From Candidatus Cloacimonadota bacterium (GTDB taxonomy: Bacteria > Cloacimonadota > Cloacimonadia > Cloacimonadales > TCS61): a stretch of DNA of 5,897 nt. Position numbers and translations under genes: made by a program. Positions 1 through 5,897 of the stretch are shown here, in pieces; within the stretch, counting starts at the first letter, position 1; every line of letters starts with the position of its first letter. Where the stretch lies: NCBI GenBank assembly GCA_030638385.1, contig DAOWES010000229.1, forward strand, positions 1 to 5,897. The letters run 5' to 3'. The notes under the pieces were generated by a model. The model was not told the origin of the DNA, searched no databases, and saw only the letters and a program-made list of their open reading frames with translations.

Positions 1-67
1 AAATCAAAAATACAGATTAACTGAAAAAGGGATTAAAATAAAAAAAATGGTGAACTTAAAGCAATGA
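1..67 (+). CDS. C-terminal tail of an unidentified upstream gene, possibly a winged-helix protein (partial)
   Basis: A plus-strand frame is open from the left edge (first full codon at 2) to a TGA at 65-67, giving 21 residues that end in MVNLKQ. The stretch YRLTEKG followed by IKIKK resembles the wing and final strand of winged helix-turn-helix regulators, where 'Y-x-LTEKG' is a common C-terminal signature. That resemblance is the only reason to prefer this frame over the other two; 21 codons prove nothing by themselves. The last six codons lie inside the first unit of a 17-bp tandem repeat, so the natural end of the protein may have been replaced by repeat sequence. The function cannot be assigned because the rest of the gene is outside the window. 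Confidence 0.35.
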   Translation, partial: NQKYRLTEKGIKIKKMVNLKQ

Positions 68-97
68 TGAACTTAAGGTAATGGTGAATTGTGAAAT
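47..97. repeat. Three imperfect 17-bp tandem repeats upstream of the four-helix-bundle gene
   Basis: Three consecutive 17-bp units can be aligned: ATGGTGAACTTAAAGCA (47-63), ATGATGAACTTAAGGTA (64-80) and ATGGTGAATTGTGAAAT (81-97). Units 1 and 2 differ at three positions. Unit 3 keeps the ATGGTGAA start and then diverges to AATTGTGAA, a word that recurs at 101-109 and, inverted, downstream of the gene. The array overlaps the end of the upstream reading frame and reaches to 26 bp before the start codon at 124. Repeats built on GTGAA/TTCAC words beside genes of this family are something I recall from other AT-rich genomes, but I cannot verify it here. Confidence 0.6.
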
Positions 98-100
98 ATA

Positions 101-111
101 AATTGTGAATG
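101..111. repeat. Left arm of an 11-bp inverted repeat flanking the four-helix-bundle gene
   Basis: AATTGTGAATG here is the exact reverse complement of CATTCACAATT at 495-505. The arms sit 12 bp before the start codon and 5 bp after the stop codon of the enclosed gene, so the inverted repeat frames the gene tightly. A transcript covering both arms could pair its ends, as the ends of 23S rRNA intervening sequences do. Confidence 0.55.
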
Positions 112-123
112 AGGTAAGGAACG

Positions 124-489
124 ATGAGAGAGAATATCATAAAAGATAAAAGTTTTACTTTTGCTTTGAGAATTGTAAAAACGTATAAATTTCTTTGCGA
201 AGAGAAGAAAGAATTTGTTCTTAGTAAACAATTGTTGAGAAGTGGAACATCGGTTGGAGCAATGGTTCGGGAAGCTGAACACGCAGAAAGCAAAGCGGAT
301 TTTATTCACAAAATGGCAATAGCCCAAAAAGAAGCCAACGAAACAGATTATTGGATAGAACTTTTATACCAATCAGAATATCTAAGTGAAAAATCTTACC
401 TCTCAATTCATGATGATATAACTGAAATCAATAAAATTATAGCTTCAATCATAATTTCATCAAAAGGAATAAACCATGCTAAGAGATAA
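124..489 (+). CDS. Four-helix-bundle protein of the 23S rRNA intervening-sequence (IVP/S23) family
   Basis: This 121-residue protein is full length for the family. The diagnostic core is at about residues 34-81: SKQLLRSGTSVGAMVREAEH, followed by SKADFIHKM, AQKEANETDYW and IELL. Four amphipathic helices can be drawn at roughly 8-27, 30-54, 56-86 and 89-113, with no signal peptide or membrane segment, so it should be cytosolic. Founding members are encoded in intervening sequences inserted in 23S rRNA genes of Leptospira and Coxiella, and others are solitary chromosomal genes like this one. The molecular role is unsettled; the small basic-acidic bundle has been taken as RNA- or protein-binding. 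The ATG at 124 is supported by GAGG at 111-114 and AAGGA at 116-120. No 23S rRNA sequence flanks it. Tandem and inverted repeats on both sides suggest a self-contained cassette between an unknown gene and lpxB. Confidence 0.9.
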   Translation: MRENIIKDKSFTFALRIVKTYKFLCEEKKEFVLSKQLLRSGTSVGAMVREAEHAESKADFIHKMAIAQKEANETDYWIELLYQSEYLSEKSYLSIHDDITEINKIIASIIISSKGINHAKR

Positions 490-494
490 CTCAC

Positions 495-505
495 CATTCA
501 CAATT
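495..505. repeat. Right arm of the 11-bp inverted repeat flanking the four-helix-bundle gene
   Basis: CATTCACAATT is the exact reverse complement of 101-111. It is embedded in TCACCATTCACAATT (491-505), whose reverse complement holds the same two words, ATGGTGA and AATTGTGAA, seen in the upstream tandem repeat. It is followed by a 7-bp direct duplication, ATTAATA twice, at 503-516. No T-tract follows, so it is not an intrinsic terminator for the preceding gene. Confidence 0.55.
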
Positions 506-538
506 AATAATTAATAATATAGGATTTGAAGGGAAATA

Positions 539-1666
539 ATGAAAAATATATTTTGGATTGCCGGTGAAAAATCGGGAGATTTACATGCCGGTGAAGTGAT
601 GCGAGAGTTAAATGCCAAATCTGCTGAATTGAATCATGTTGGAATTGGTGGAGAGAAAATGGAAGAGCAAGGCTTGCAGCCGATCTTTGATTTTCAGCGA
701 TTTGCAGTGATGGGTTTTGTGGAAGTTATCAAACATCTGAAGTTTTTTAGCAAAGTGGAAAAAAAGATTAAACAGATGCTAAGAGAGAACCCGCCGGATT
801 TGGTTGTGTTGGTTGATTATCCCGGTTTGAATATGCGCATTGCCAAATATGCCAAAGAGCTTGGGATTAAGGTTCTTTATTTTATTTGTCCCCAATTTTG
901 GGCTTGGAAAAAAAAGCGAATTTTCAAATTAAAAGAGTATACTGATCATATTTGTTATATTTTGCCATTTGAAGGAGAGTATTTCCGGAAGCATAATATT
1001 GCGGCCACTTATGTGGGGCATCCAATTGCCGAAGAGATTAAATTGAAAATTTCCAAAGAGGAATTTGCGCATAAATATAACTTAGATTTGAATAAGAGAT
1101 GGATTGGATTTTTCCCGGGTAGTCGTAATAGTGAAATCGAACGAATTTTACCTGAATATGTTAGGGCTATTCAAAAATTCCCCAAAGCAGATTATCAATT
1201 TCTTATCTCCCGGGCATCTTCGGTAAATCCGGAAATATTCCAAAAGTGTTTAGGAAAAATACCAGCTCAAACATATATTATCAATGCAGATAATTATGAG
1301 ATGATGAAATATTGCAATTGTCTTTCGGTTACTTCCGGAACTGCCACTTTGGAGACTGCTTATTTGGAAACTCCTTTTATCATAGTATATAAAACTGCCC
1401 CGATTTCCTATTTTATTGGAAAAAATCTGGTTAATATCACCCGGATTGGACTTCCAAATATTATCCTTGATGAAGATCTGCTGCCAGAGCTAATTCAGGA
1501 TGATGTTTCCGCCCAAAATATCATGGAAAATATGGAGAAATTATTAAAAAATAAAAACTTATTTGACGGCACAAAAGCAAAATTAAAAAAGATTCACAAA
1601 GTATTGGGAAAAAGTTCCGCTTCCAAGAAAACAGCGGAGATTATTTTTGATTTAATTGGAGATTAG
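539..1666 (+). CDS. lpxB: Lipid-A-disaccharide synthase LpxB
   Basis: LpxB (glycosyltransferase family 19) joins UDP-2,3-diacylglucosamine to 2,3-diacylglucosamine-1-phosphate (lipid X). This releases UDP and forms the beta-1,6 disaccharide backbone of lipid A, at the cytosolic face of the inner membrane. At 375 residues it has the usual length. Visible family motifs in order are AGEKSGDLHAG (8-18), MGFVEV (58-63), LVDYPGLN with D93 (91-98), CPQFWAWKKKR (117-127), YVGHPIAEE (158-166), FFPGSRNSEIERILP (191-205), TSGTATLETAYLETPF (265-280) and GLPNIILDEDLLPELIQ (304-320). The SGTATLE segment matches the nucleotide-sugar-binding part of the C-terminal Rossmann domain. No key motif is missing. 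The start ATG at 539 follows AAGGGA (529-534) and begins a typical MKNIFWIAGE N-terminus. The stop abuts the next gene's start, so the two are probably co-transcribed and translationally coupled. Confidence 0.97.
   Translation: MKNIFWIAGEKSGDLHAGEVMRELNAKSAELNHVGIGGEKMEEQGLQPIFDFQRFAVMGFVEVIKHLKFFSKVEKKIKQMLRENPPDLVVLVDYPGLNMRIAKYAKELGIKVLYFICPQFWAWKKKRIFKLKEYTDHICYILPFEGEYFRKHNIAATYVGHPIAEEIKLKISKEEFAHKYNLDLNKRWIGFFPGSRNSEIERILPEYVRAIQKFPKADYQFLISRASSVNPEIFQKCLGKIPAQTYIINADNYEMMKYCNCLSVTSGTATLETAYLETPFIIVYKTAPISYFIGKNLVNITRIGLPNIILDEDLLPELIQDDVSAQNIMENMEKLLKNKNLFDGTKAKLKKIHKVLGKSSASKKTAEIIFDLIGD
1658..1661 (+). promoter_or_regulatory. Ribosome binding site of the acyltransferase gene, inside the end of lpxB
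   Basis: GGAG lies five bases before the ATG at 1667 and within the last codons of lpxB. Since the lpxB stop TAG (1664-1666) directly precedes the ATG, terminating ribosomes would sit on this site. This supports translational coupling and the choice of start. Confidence 0.6.
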
Positions 1667-2299
1667 ATGGGAAAGAAAAAGAGAGATAATGTTTTCGAGA
1701 TAATGATGATGTTTATCGAAAAGTATTTAGCGGCCGGCTTGGTATTGCTACTTGGTAAAACTTGGCAATATAACCTTCGTAGTCAACGCCCGGCGAACAA
1801 TGTTATCTATGTTTTTTGGCATCGTAATATGCTACCTCTTTTATATTTGCAAAAATTTTCCAAACTAATAATTCTCATTTCCTCTTCCAAAGATGGAGAA
1901 TTAATTGCCGGGCCTGCCAAAGCTTTGGGATATCAAACTGCCAGAGGTTCATCAACTCGTGGTGGAAGCTCTGCTTTGAAGGAGCTGATTAAACGGGCAA
2001 AGAAAAATTCTATTGCCATTACTCCGGATGGGCCAAAAGGGCCAAACCAAAAAATTAAGGATGGAGTTATTTATTTGGCGCTATTATCAAAACAACCGAT
2101 TGTGCCGGTTGCTGTTGATATCAAAAATGAAAAAGTGTTTAATTCTTGGGATAAATTCAGATTTCCCAAATTATTTAGTCCTGTAAATGTTGTATATGGT
2201 GATCCTATTTATGTGAATTCCAAAGAGGAAGTGGATGCAAAAATATTGGAGCTTCAAGCAGCGATGGATAATTTGACCGAAGAAAATATAATCAGATAA
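1667..2299 (+). CDS. DUF374 lysophospholipid-acyltransferase-like protein, candidate lipid A secondary acyltransferase (LpxJ-like)
   Basis: This 210-residue protein matches the DUF374 branch of the LPLAT acyltransferase superfamily. It has a hydrophobic N-terminal stretch (about 10-30), then VFWHRNMLPLL with the likely catalytic H52, ISSSKDGELIAG (71-82), TARGSSTRGGSSALKEL (91-107), AITPDGPKGP (117-126) and PIVPVAV (144-150). The residue five after H52 is proline, so the classic HX4D box is absent; I recall this as usual for DUF374, where the nearby DGE may take part instead. The family includes LpxJ, a lipid A secondary acyltransferase known from epsilonproteobacteria. Co-transcription with lpxB, with no intergenic base, makes lipid A acylation the best guess, at the inner membrane. 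A phospholipid-pathway acyltransferase remains possible because acyl donor and acceptor cannot be read from sequence. The family call is firm and the specific role is inferred. Confidence 0.88.
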   Translation: MGKKKRDNVFEIMMMFIEKYLAAGLVLLLGKTWQYNLRSQRPANNVIYVFWHRNMLPLLYLQKFSKLIILISSSKDGELIAGPAKALGYQTARGSSTRGGSSALKELIKRAKKNSIAITPDGPKGPNQKIKDGVIYLALLSKQPIVPVAVDIKNEKVFNSWDKFRFPKLFSPVNVVYGDPIYVNSKEEVDAKILELQAAMDNLTEENIIR

Positions 2300-2307
2300 G
2301 CATAATA

Positions 2308-2336
2308 TTGCAGTTTATCTAAGAAAAAAATAAAAT
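2308..2336 (+). promoter_or_regulatory. Possible sigma-70-type promoter for the aminotransferase gene
   Basis: TTGCAG (2308-2313) and TAAAAT (2331-2336) are separated by exactly 17 bases. The -10 matches TATAAT at five of six positions but the -35 at only three of six. Transcription would start near 2343, leaving a leader of about 28 bases that contains the GAGG ribosome binding site at 2362-2365. In such A-rich DNA this could arise by chance, and if the host is a Bacteroidota its -35/-10 rules differ. Confidence 0.25.
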
Positions 2337-2359
2337 ATTTAGAAAAAAAATAAAGTATA
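2321..2359. repeat. Duplicated A-tract in the leader of the aminotransferase gene
   Basis: Two similar stretches of about 19 bases follow each other: an AG plus seven A, then TAAAATA (from 2322), and an AG plus eight A, then TAAAGTA (from 2341). This is either a small tandem duplication or a phased A-tract region that could bend DNA upstream of the gene. The gap 2300-2370 holds nothing else that I can support apart from the candidate promoter and the ribosome binding site. Confidence 0.4.
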
Positions 2360-2370
2360 GTGAGGTAATA

Positions 2371-3570
2371 ATGAAATTATCAAAAAGAGCTAATGAGATT
2401 CAAGAATCACCCATTAGAAAATTAATGCCATTTGCAAATGCAGCAAAAGCGCAAGGTGTTCACATCTATCATTTGAATATTGGACAACCCGATATTGAAA
2501 CTCCACAAGAGATGCGTGATGTGTATAGAACTTTTGAAGATAAGGTTTTGGCGTATGGCCCTTCACAAGGATTGGATCTATACCGATCAAATTTGGTGAG
2601 ATATTATAAAAAACACAATATTGCCTTAACCACAGATGATATCATCGTTACTACCGCCGGCTCAGAAGCACTTGTGTTTGCGTTGCTGGTTACTTGTAAT
2701 CCCGGTGATGAAGTAATTGTTCCGGAACCTTTTTATGCAAATTACAACGGTTTTGCTACAATGACAGGTGTGAAAATTGTTCCACTTACAACTTACGCAG
2801 AAAATGGATTTAGCCTTCCCGGAAATGAAAAGATTGAAGCCTTGATTACCGATAAAACTGCCGCAATTATGATGTGCAATCCGGGAAATCCAACAGGAGC
2901 TGTATATCCCAAAAGTGAAATTGCGAGAATTGCTAATATTGCTAAGAAAAATAATCTTTATGTAATTTCTGACGAAGTATATCGAGAATTTGTGTATGAT
3001 GGGCATGCGCATACAAGTATTTTGGATATTGAAGGAATGGATGAGTTAGGCCTAATGGTAGATAGTATCTCAAAGCGTTACAGTGCTTGTGGAGCTCGTA
3101 TCGGTTGCCTTATTTCACGCAACAAAGATTTAATGGCTTCAGTACTTAAATTTGCTCAAGCACGTTTATGCCCTCCAACTATCGATCAGTTGGCAGCCAA
3201 TGCTTGTATCGATATTGAAGAGGAATATTTTACTAATATTATTTCGGAATATGATAATCGTAGAAATTTTGTGTACGAAGAATTGCAAAAAATTGATGAT
3301 ATAATCTGTCTCAAACCAACCGGAGCTTTCTATATAATTGCTAAACTGCCAATTTCCGATGCAGATCATTTTGCAAAATGGATGCTTACAGATTTTAGAA
3401 TTGATGATGAAACTTTAATGTTTGCACCTGCGGCAGGATTTTATGCCTCTGAAGGTCTTGGCAAGAACGAAGTTCGCTTAGCTTATATTCTCAATAAAGA
3501 TAAATTAAGAAAAGCAATGAACATCTTCCAAAAAGGTTTAGAAAAATATATCGAAATATTTGAAAAGTAG
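2371..3570 (+). CDS. PLP-dependent class I/II aminotransferase, aspartate-aminotransferase-like
   Basis: This 399-residue fold-type I aminotransferase moves an amino group between an amino acid and a 2-oxoacid in the cytosol, using pyridoxal phosphate. Every cofactor landmark is present: NIGQPD (36-41), TAGSEAL (95-101), CNPGNPTGAVYP (169-180) with the PLP-contacting N173, ISDEVYREF (199-207) with D201 and Y204, SISKRYSACGARIG (232-245) with the Schiff-base lysine K235 and phosphate-binding R243, and NEVRLAY (366-372) with R369 for the substrate carboxylate. Length and motif spacing are normal. It resembles aspartate/aromatic-type enzymes annotated widely in Bacteroidota, but the substrate cannot be fixed from sequence. 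The start ATG at 2371 follows GAGG (2362-2365) with five bases between. The 71-bp A-rich gap after the acyltransferase gene suggests separate transcription, and an intrinsic terminator follows closely. Confidence 0.93.
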   Translation: MKLSKRANEIQESPIRKLMPFANAAKAQGVHIYHLNIGQPDIETPQEMRDVYRTFEDKVLAYGPSQGLDLYRSNLVRYYKKHNIALTTDDIIVTTAGSEALVFALLVTCNPGDEVIVPEPFYANYNGFATMTGVKIVPLTTYAENGFSLPGNEKIEALITDKTAAIMMCNPGNPTGAVYPKSEIARIANIAKKNNLYVISDEVYREFVYDGHAHTSILDIEGMDELGLMVDSISKRYSACGARIGCLISRNKDLMASVLKFAQARLCPPTIDQLAANACIDIEEEYFTNIISEYDNRRNFVYEELQKIDDIICLKPTGAFYIIAKLPISDADHFAKWMLTDFRIDDETLMFAPAAGFYASEGLGKNEVRLAYILNKDKLRKAMNIFQKGLEKYIEIFEK

Positions 3571-3591
3571 ATATTATTTATGCATTATTTA

Positions 3592-3628
3592 GGCCATGAT
3601 CGTAATTGATCAGGGCCGTTTTTTTTTT
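3592..3628 (+). terminator. Intrinsic terminator of the aminotransferase gene
   Basis: GGCC-A-TGATC (3592-3601) pairs with GATCA-G-GGCC (3608-3617) across a six-base loop, leaving one A/G mismatch inside a ten-position stem. A run of ten T (3619-3628) follows after one G. It begins 21 bases after the aminotransferase stop codon. Read from the minus strand the same stem lies about 43 bases past the sbcC stop, but only an AT-rich stretch with no T-run follows it, so it would be at best a weak terminator in that direction. Confidence 0.85.
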
Positions 3629-3670
3629 GGAGATGAACATGGCTTATCGCAGATGGGGAGAGATTAAACT

Positions 3671-5897
3671 TTAATTTAGCAGTTCCTGGCCCGCTTTTAC
3701 CCGTTCACAACCCGGGCCACTGATACTGCTACGACCACCTGATTGGGGAATAACGGTTATCTGAGTGCTGATACGCTCTTTAAGGGCGGGGACGTGTGAG
3801 ATCACCCCGATCATTTTGCCATCTTGCTGAAGGCCGGCAAGTGTCTCCAGCGCAGTCTCCAAGGCGTCTTCATCAAGAGTACCAAAACCTTCATCGAGAA
3901 AGAGAGAATCAACCCGTACATTGCGGCTGGCCATGTGTGACAATCCAAGAGCCAGAGAGAGACTTACAATGAAACTCTCGCCACCTGATAAATTCTTTGT
4001 AGAGCGAATTTCGCCTGCCTGGTAATTATCAATAACATTCAATTCCAGCGGTTGTAGGGCATCGCGAATAAGCAGATAGCGGTCTGTCATCTTCCGAAGC
4101 TGACGATTGGCATGGCCCACCATCATTTCGAAAGTCAAACCCTGGGCAAAGTTTCGATACTTCTTTCCATCAGCAGAACCGATAAGGTCATGTAGCAAAT
4201 CCCAACGCACGCATTCTTTTTTCTGTGCTTCGATTAACAATTGTTTCTGTTGATGTTTAGCTTTTGCATTGGTATTGTCCGCAAGCTTCTGTTTAATAGC
4301 TCCAATTTCCTCACTAAAGATTTTAAGCGATTCTTGGGTTACAGCCTGTTCATTTTTCAGATTATCCAGTGGTAATTCAGTAATTTTTTTACCTATTTCC
4401 TGTGATAAACGGGTTTGTCGGTCTTTTTGGCGCGCCGTAATGTCAGCTTGTTTGTCATCGAGGTTTTTGGCTGTAAGACTCAATTTGTTTCTTTCATTGA
4501 AGGAGAGTTGGTAGGAAATAAATGTTGGTTCATTTTCAAAGCCGGCTTTTCTACAGCTCGCTATAAAAGACGATTCAAGCTGATTCAGCTCGGGCTTTCT
4601 CTTATCCGTATTTTCCTTTAATGTGGAAATGCGAGTATTCAAGTCGTTCAATTGCTGTTTAATTTGATCGCGCCTATCTCTTGCCTTCTGCTCGGATTTT
4701 TCAGCTTTAATAACCAAGTTTTCCCATCGAGCTTCTTCTTTATCCGGATTTTTCTGACTATACAACTCTTCACGCTCAGTTGTTAATTTTTCGAGATCAT
4801 TTTTATGGGAGTCCTGAACAGTTTCTTTTTCTTTCAGGGATTCTTTGTGGGTTTGAATAATAGCATCAAGACTTTTTATTTCAGCTGCCAGCTCACTGTC
4901 CTTCTTTTCGATTTCAGCTTTCTGGCTTTGACAGTCCTGCCATTTTTTCAATTTACCCTCAAGAGCTTCAGGGATGGAATCAAGGTTAGTATCCGGGATC
5001 TCTTTTACTCCAAATGGTTCCAGAAATGGTTCTAGCTTTGCGATGACAGATTTTTTCAATTCAGAGTATTTTTCCGATGCCGACTGTAATTCTTTTTGGG
5101 AGCGTTGGAGATTAGCCTGTGATTCATCTTTTTTATGGGTTACCTGAATGAGCTGCTTTTCAGCTTCAGTTAATATCGTATCTGCTGTTTTTTCTTTAGA
5201 TTCATGTTTCTTCAGCTCATTTTCCAACAGTTCTGCTTTTTGGATCAGAGAGGATAATTTATTGATTTTTTTCTCGGTTTCATCAATTTCCGGAATGTTA
5301 CCTTCTGCAAAGGGGTGGTGCAGAGATCCGCATAACGGGCATGGCTTGCCATCTTCCAATTTTACTCGTTCATCTTCAAGGCTTGCGATCTTCCTAAGGT
5401 AGGCCATCTCACGCAAAAGGCTTTCATGTTCAGCCCGGTACTCCCGGAGTAGATGATCCCCCAAAAGCACTGTAATCGCTTCTTTTGTTTGTGACACTAA
5501 TTTTTGGGATGCATTATGCTTTGTTTTGAGAGTCTCGCATAATGCTTGTTGTGTCTCAAATTGGGTGGCATCTGATTTTGTTTGCTTTCTAAATCCTGAA
5601 AGTTGATGGTTTATTGTTGAAACATTGTCCGTTACTATCTTCAGATTTTTGATCTGCTCATTGATGCCTGTCAGCTCGGTTACCAGTGCCGCATCATGGG
5701 CGTTGGCAGAAAGATATTCTTCTATCCTGAATAGTTCTTTGCCTGTGGTTTCCTGATTAGATTTAGCCTTTTGCCGTAGATTTTCTTTTTCTAAAAGCTG
5801 TGTTTTAAGCTTCCGGCAATCTGACTTAGCGGTTAGCAAAGCAGATTGTTTTTCTGTAATACGAAGGTCAAGCATCCGGACTTTTTTAATTAACTCT
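3671..5897 (-). CDS. sbcC: SbcC, coiled-coil ATPase subunit of the SbcCD nuclease (5' end outside window)
   Basis: SbcC is the SMC/Rad50-like partner of the SbcD nuclease; together they cleave DNA hairpins and process double-strand ends. The frame is open to the window edge (codons ELIKKVR precede the first internal ATG at 5875), so this is a 3' fragment of at least 741 residues. Counting from that ATG: coiled coil to about 170, the zinc hook CPLC (C179, C182), a returning coiled coil to about 555, then the C-terminal ABC lobe. That lobe holds GSADGKKYRNFAQG (566-579), signature LSGGES (629-634), Walker B FLDEGFGTLDE with D661/E662 (659-669) and ISHVPALKER with H694 (692-701). The returning arm of roughly 370-390 residues implies about 390-400 residues are missing on the other side, for a total near 1,130. 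The C-lobe resembles proteobacterial SbcC. It converges on the aminotransferase gene, and sbcD would be expected upstream, beyond the edge. Some stretches are clearly more GC-rich than the left-hand genes. Confidence 0.95.
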   Translation of the reverse strand, partial: ELIKKVRMLDLRITEKQSALLTAKSDCRKLKTQLLEKENLRQKAKSNQETTGKELFRIEEYLSANAHDAALVTELTGINEQIKNLKIVTDNVSTINHQLSGFRKQTKSDATQFETQQALCETLKTKHNASQKLVSQTKEAITVLLGDHLLREYRAEHESLLREMAYLRKIASLEDERVKLEDGKPCPLCGSLHHPFAEGNIPEIDETEKKINKLSSLIQKAELLENELKKHESKEKTADTILTEAEKQLIQVTHKKDESQANLQRSQKELQSASEKYSELKKSVIAKLEPFLEPFGVKEIPDTNLDSIPEALEGKLKKWQDCQSQKAEIEKKDSELAAEIKSLDAIIQTHKESLKEKETVQDSHKNDLEKLTTEREELYSQKNPDKEEARWENLVIKAEKSEQKARDRRDQIKQQLNDLNTRISTLKENTDKRKPELNQLESSFIASCRKAGFENEPTFISYQLSFNERNKLSLTAKNLDDKQADITARQKDRQTRLSQEIGKKITELPLDNLKNEQAVTQESLKIFSEEIGAIKQKLADNTNAKAKHQQKQLLIEAQKKECVRWDLLHDLIGSADGKKYRNFAQGLTFEMMVGHANRQLRKMTDRYLLIRDALQPLELNVIDNYQAGEIRSTKNLSGGESFIVSLSLALGLSHMASRNVRVDSLFLDEGFGTLDEDALETALETLAGLQQDGKMIGVISHVPALKERISTQITVIPQSGGRSSISGPGCERVKAGQELLN

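Noticed and set aside
97..102. TATAAA as a -10 box for the four-helix-bundle gene
   Set aside because: The best -35 candidate (TTAAGG at 73-78, 18-base spacer) matches only three of six positions, and both words arise from the repeat array.
33..327. Two overlapping minus-strand reading frames of about 85 codons
   Set aside because: They lie antisense to the well-supported four-helix-bundle gene, are low in complexity (rich in F, I, S and L), and have no recognisable domain.
124..489. The four-helix-bundle gene as half of a toxin-antitoxin pair
   Set aside because: There is no adjacent small partner gene, and the sequence matches the intervening-sequence protein family, not a known toxin or antitoxin.
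497..525. Promoter-like TTCACA, 17 bases, then TAGGAT before lpxB
   Set aside because: Transcription would start at about 532, within the ribosome binding site at 529-534, leaving no usable leader. The -35 word is also part of the inverted repeat.
2294..2320. A possible stem, AGATAAGCA against TGC-AGT-TTATCT, at the end of the acyltransferase gene
   Set aside because: The stem is short and bulged and is followed by A-rich rather than T-rich DNA, so it does not qualify as an intrinsic terminator of the lipid A pair.
2662..3369. Minus-strand reading frames inside the aminotransferase gene
   Set aside because: They are antisense to a complete gene with every catalytic motif, and their Cys/Ile/Phe-rich composition is typical of shadow frames.
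3639..3674. An 11-codon plus-strand ORF (ATG to TAA) with GGAG six bases upstream
   Set aside because: It lies just after an intrinsic terminator with no promoter seen and overlaps the sbcC stop codon. A chance ORF of this size is expected.
4269..5402. Plus-strand reading frames inside sbcC
   Set aside because: They are antisense to the coiled-coil coding region; the S/F/L-rich translations mirror Lys/Glu codons on the other strand. No ribosome binding site or domain supports them.
1..5897. A new multi-gene defence or mobile system
   Set aside because: Apart from the small cassette at the left, the genes are recognised housekeeping families (lipid A synthesis, aminotransferase, SbcC) with no linked nuclease, recombinase, reverse transcriptase or repeat array.

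Overview
The window looks like ordinary chromosomal DNA from an AT-rich, Gram-negative, lipopolysaccharide-making bacterium. A lipid A gene (lpxB) shows that the organism has an LPS outer membrane. The aminotransferase (Schiff-base motif SISKRYS followed by CGARIG) and the stand-alone four-helix-bundle gene resemble genes I associate with the Bacteroidota/Cloacimonadota side of the FCB group. That placement is an inference from remembered family resemblance, not a search, and is weak.

Layout, left to right. Positions 1-67 are the last codons of a plus-strand gene that begins outside the window; the tail has a winged-helix-like YRLTEKG motif. Three imperfect 17-bp tandem repeats (47-97) start inside this tail and run into a complete gene for a 121-residue four-helix-bundle protein of the 23S rRNA intervening-sequence family (124-489). 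An 11-bp inverted repeat (101-111 and 495-505) brackets that gene closely, so gene plus repeats look like a small cassette. Next comes lpxB (539-1666), whose stop codon directly abuts the start of a DUF374 lysophospholipid-acyltransferase-like gene (1667-2299). The pair is a clear transcriptional unit and probably handles two steps of lipid A assembly: disaccharide formation, then perhaps secondary acylation. A 71-bp A-rich gap carries a possible promoter and leads to a complete class I/II PLP aminotransferase (2371-3570), which ends at a strong intrinsic terminator (3592-3628).

The right-hand 2.2 kb (3671 to the window end) is on the minus strand, convergent with the rest. It holds the C-terminal two thirds of SbcC, the coiled-coil ATPase of the SbcCD nuclease. 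The zinc-hook CPLC, the ABC signature LSGGES and the Walker B FLDEGFGTL are all intact. The N-terminal ABC lobe lies beyond the window edge. Parts of this gene are visibly richer in G+C than the left side, so it may have a different history from its neighbours.

The aminotransferase and sbcC have no obvious functional link with the lipid A pair. I see no CRISPR array, tRNA, rRNA, transposase or defence operon. The most unusual element is the repeat-bracketed four-helix-bundle cassette at the left end.
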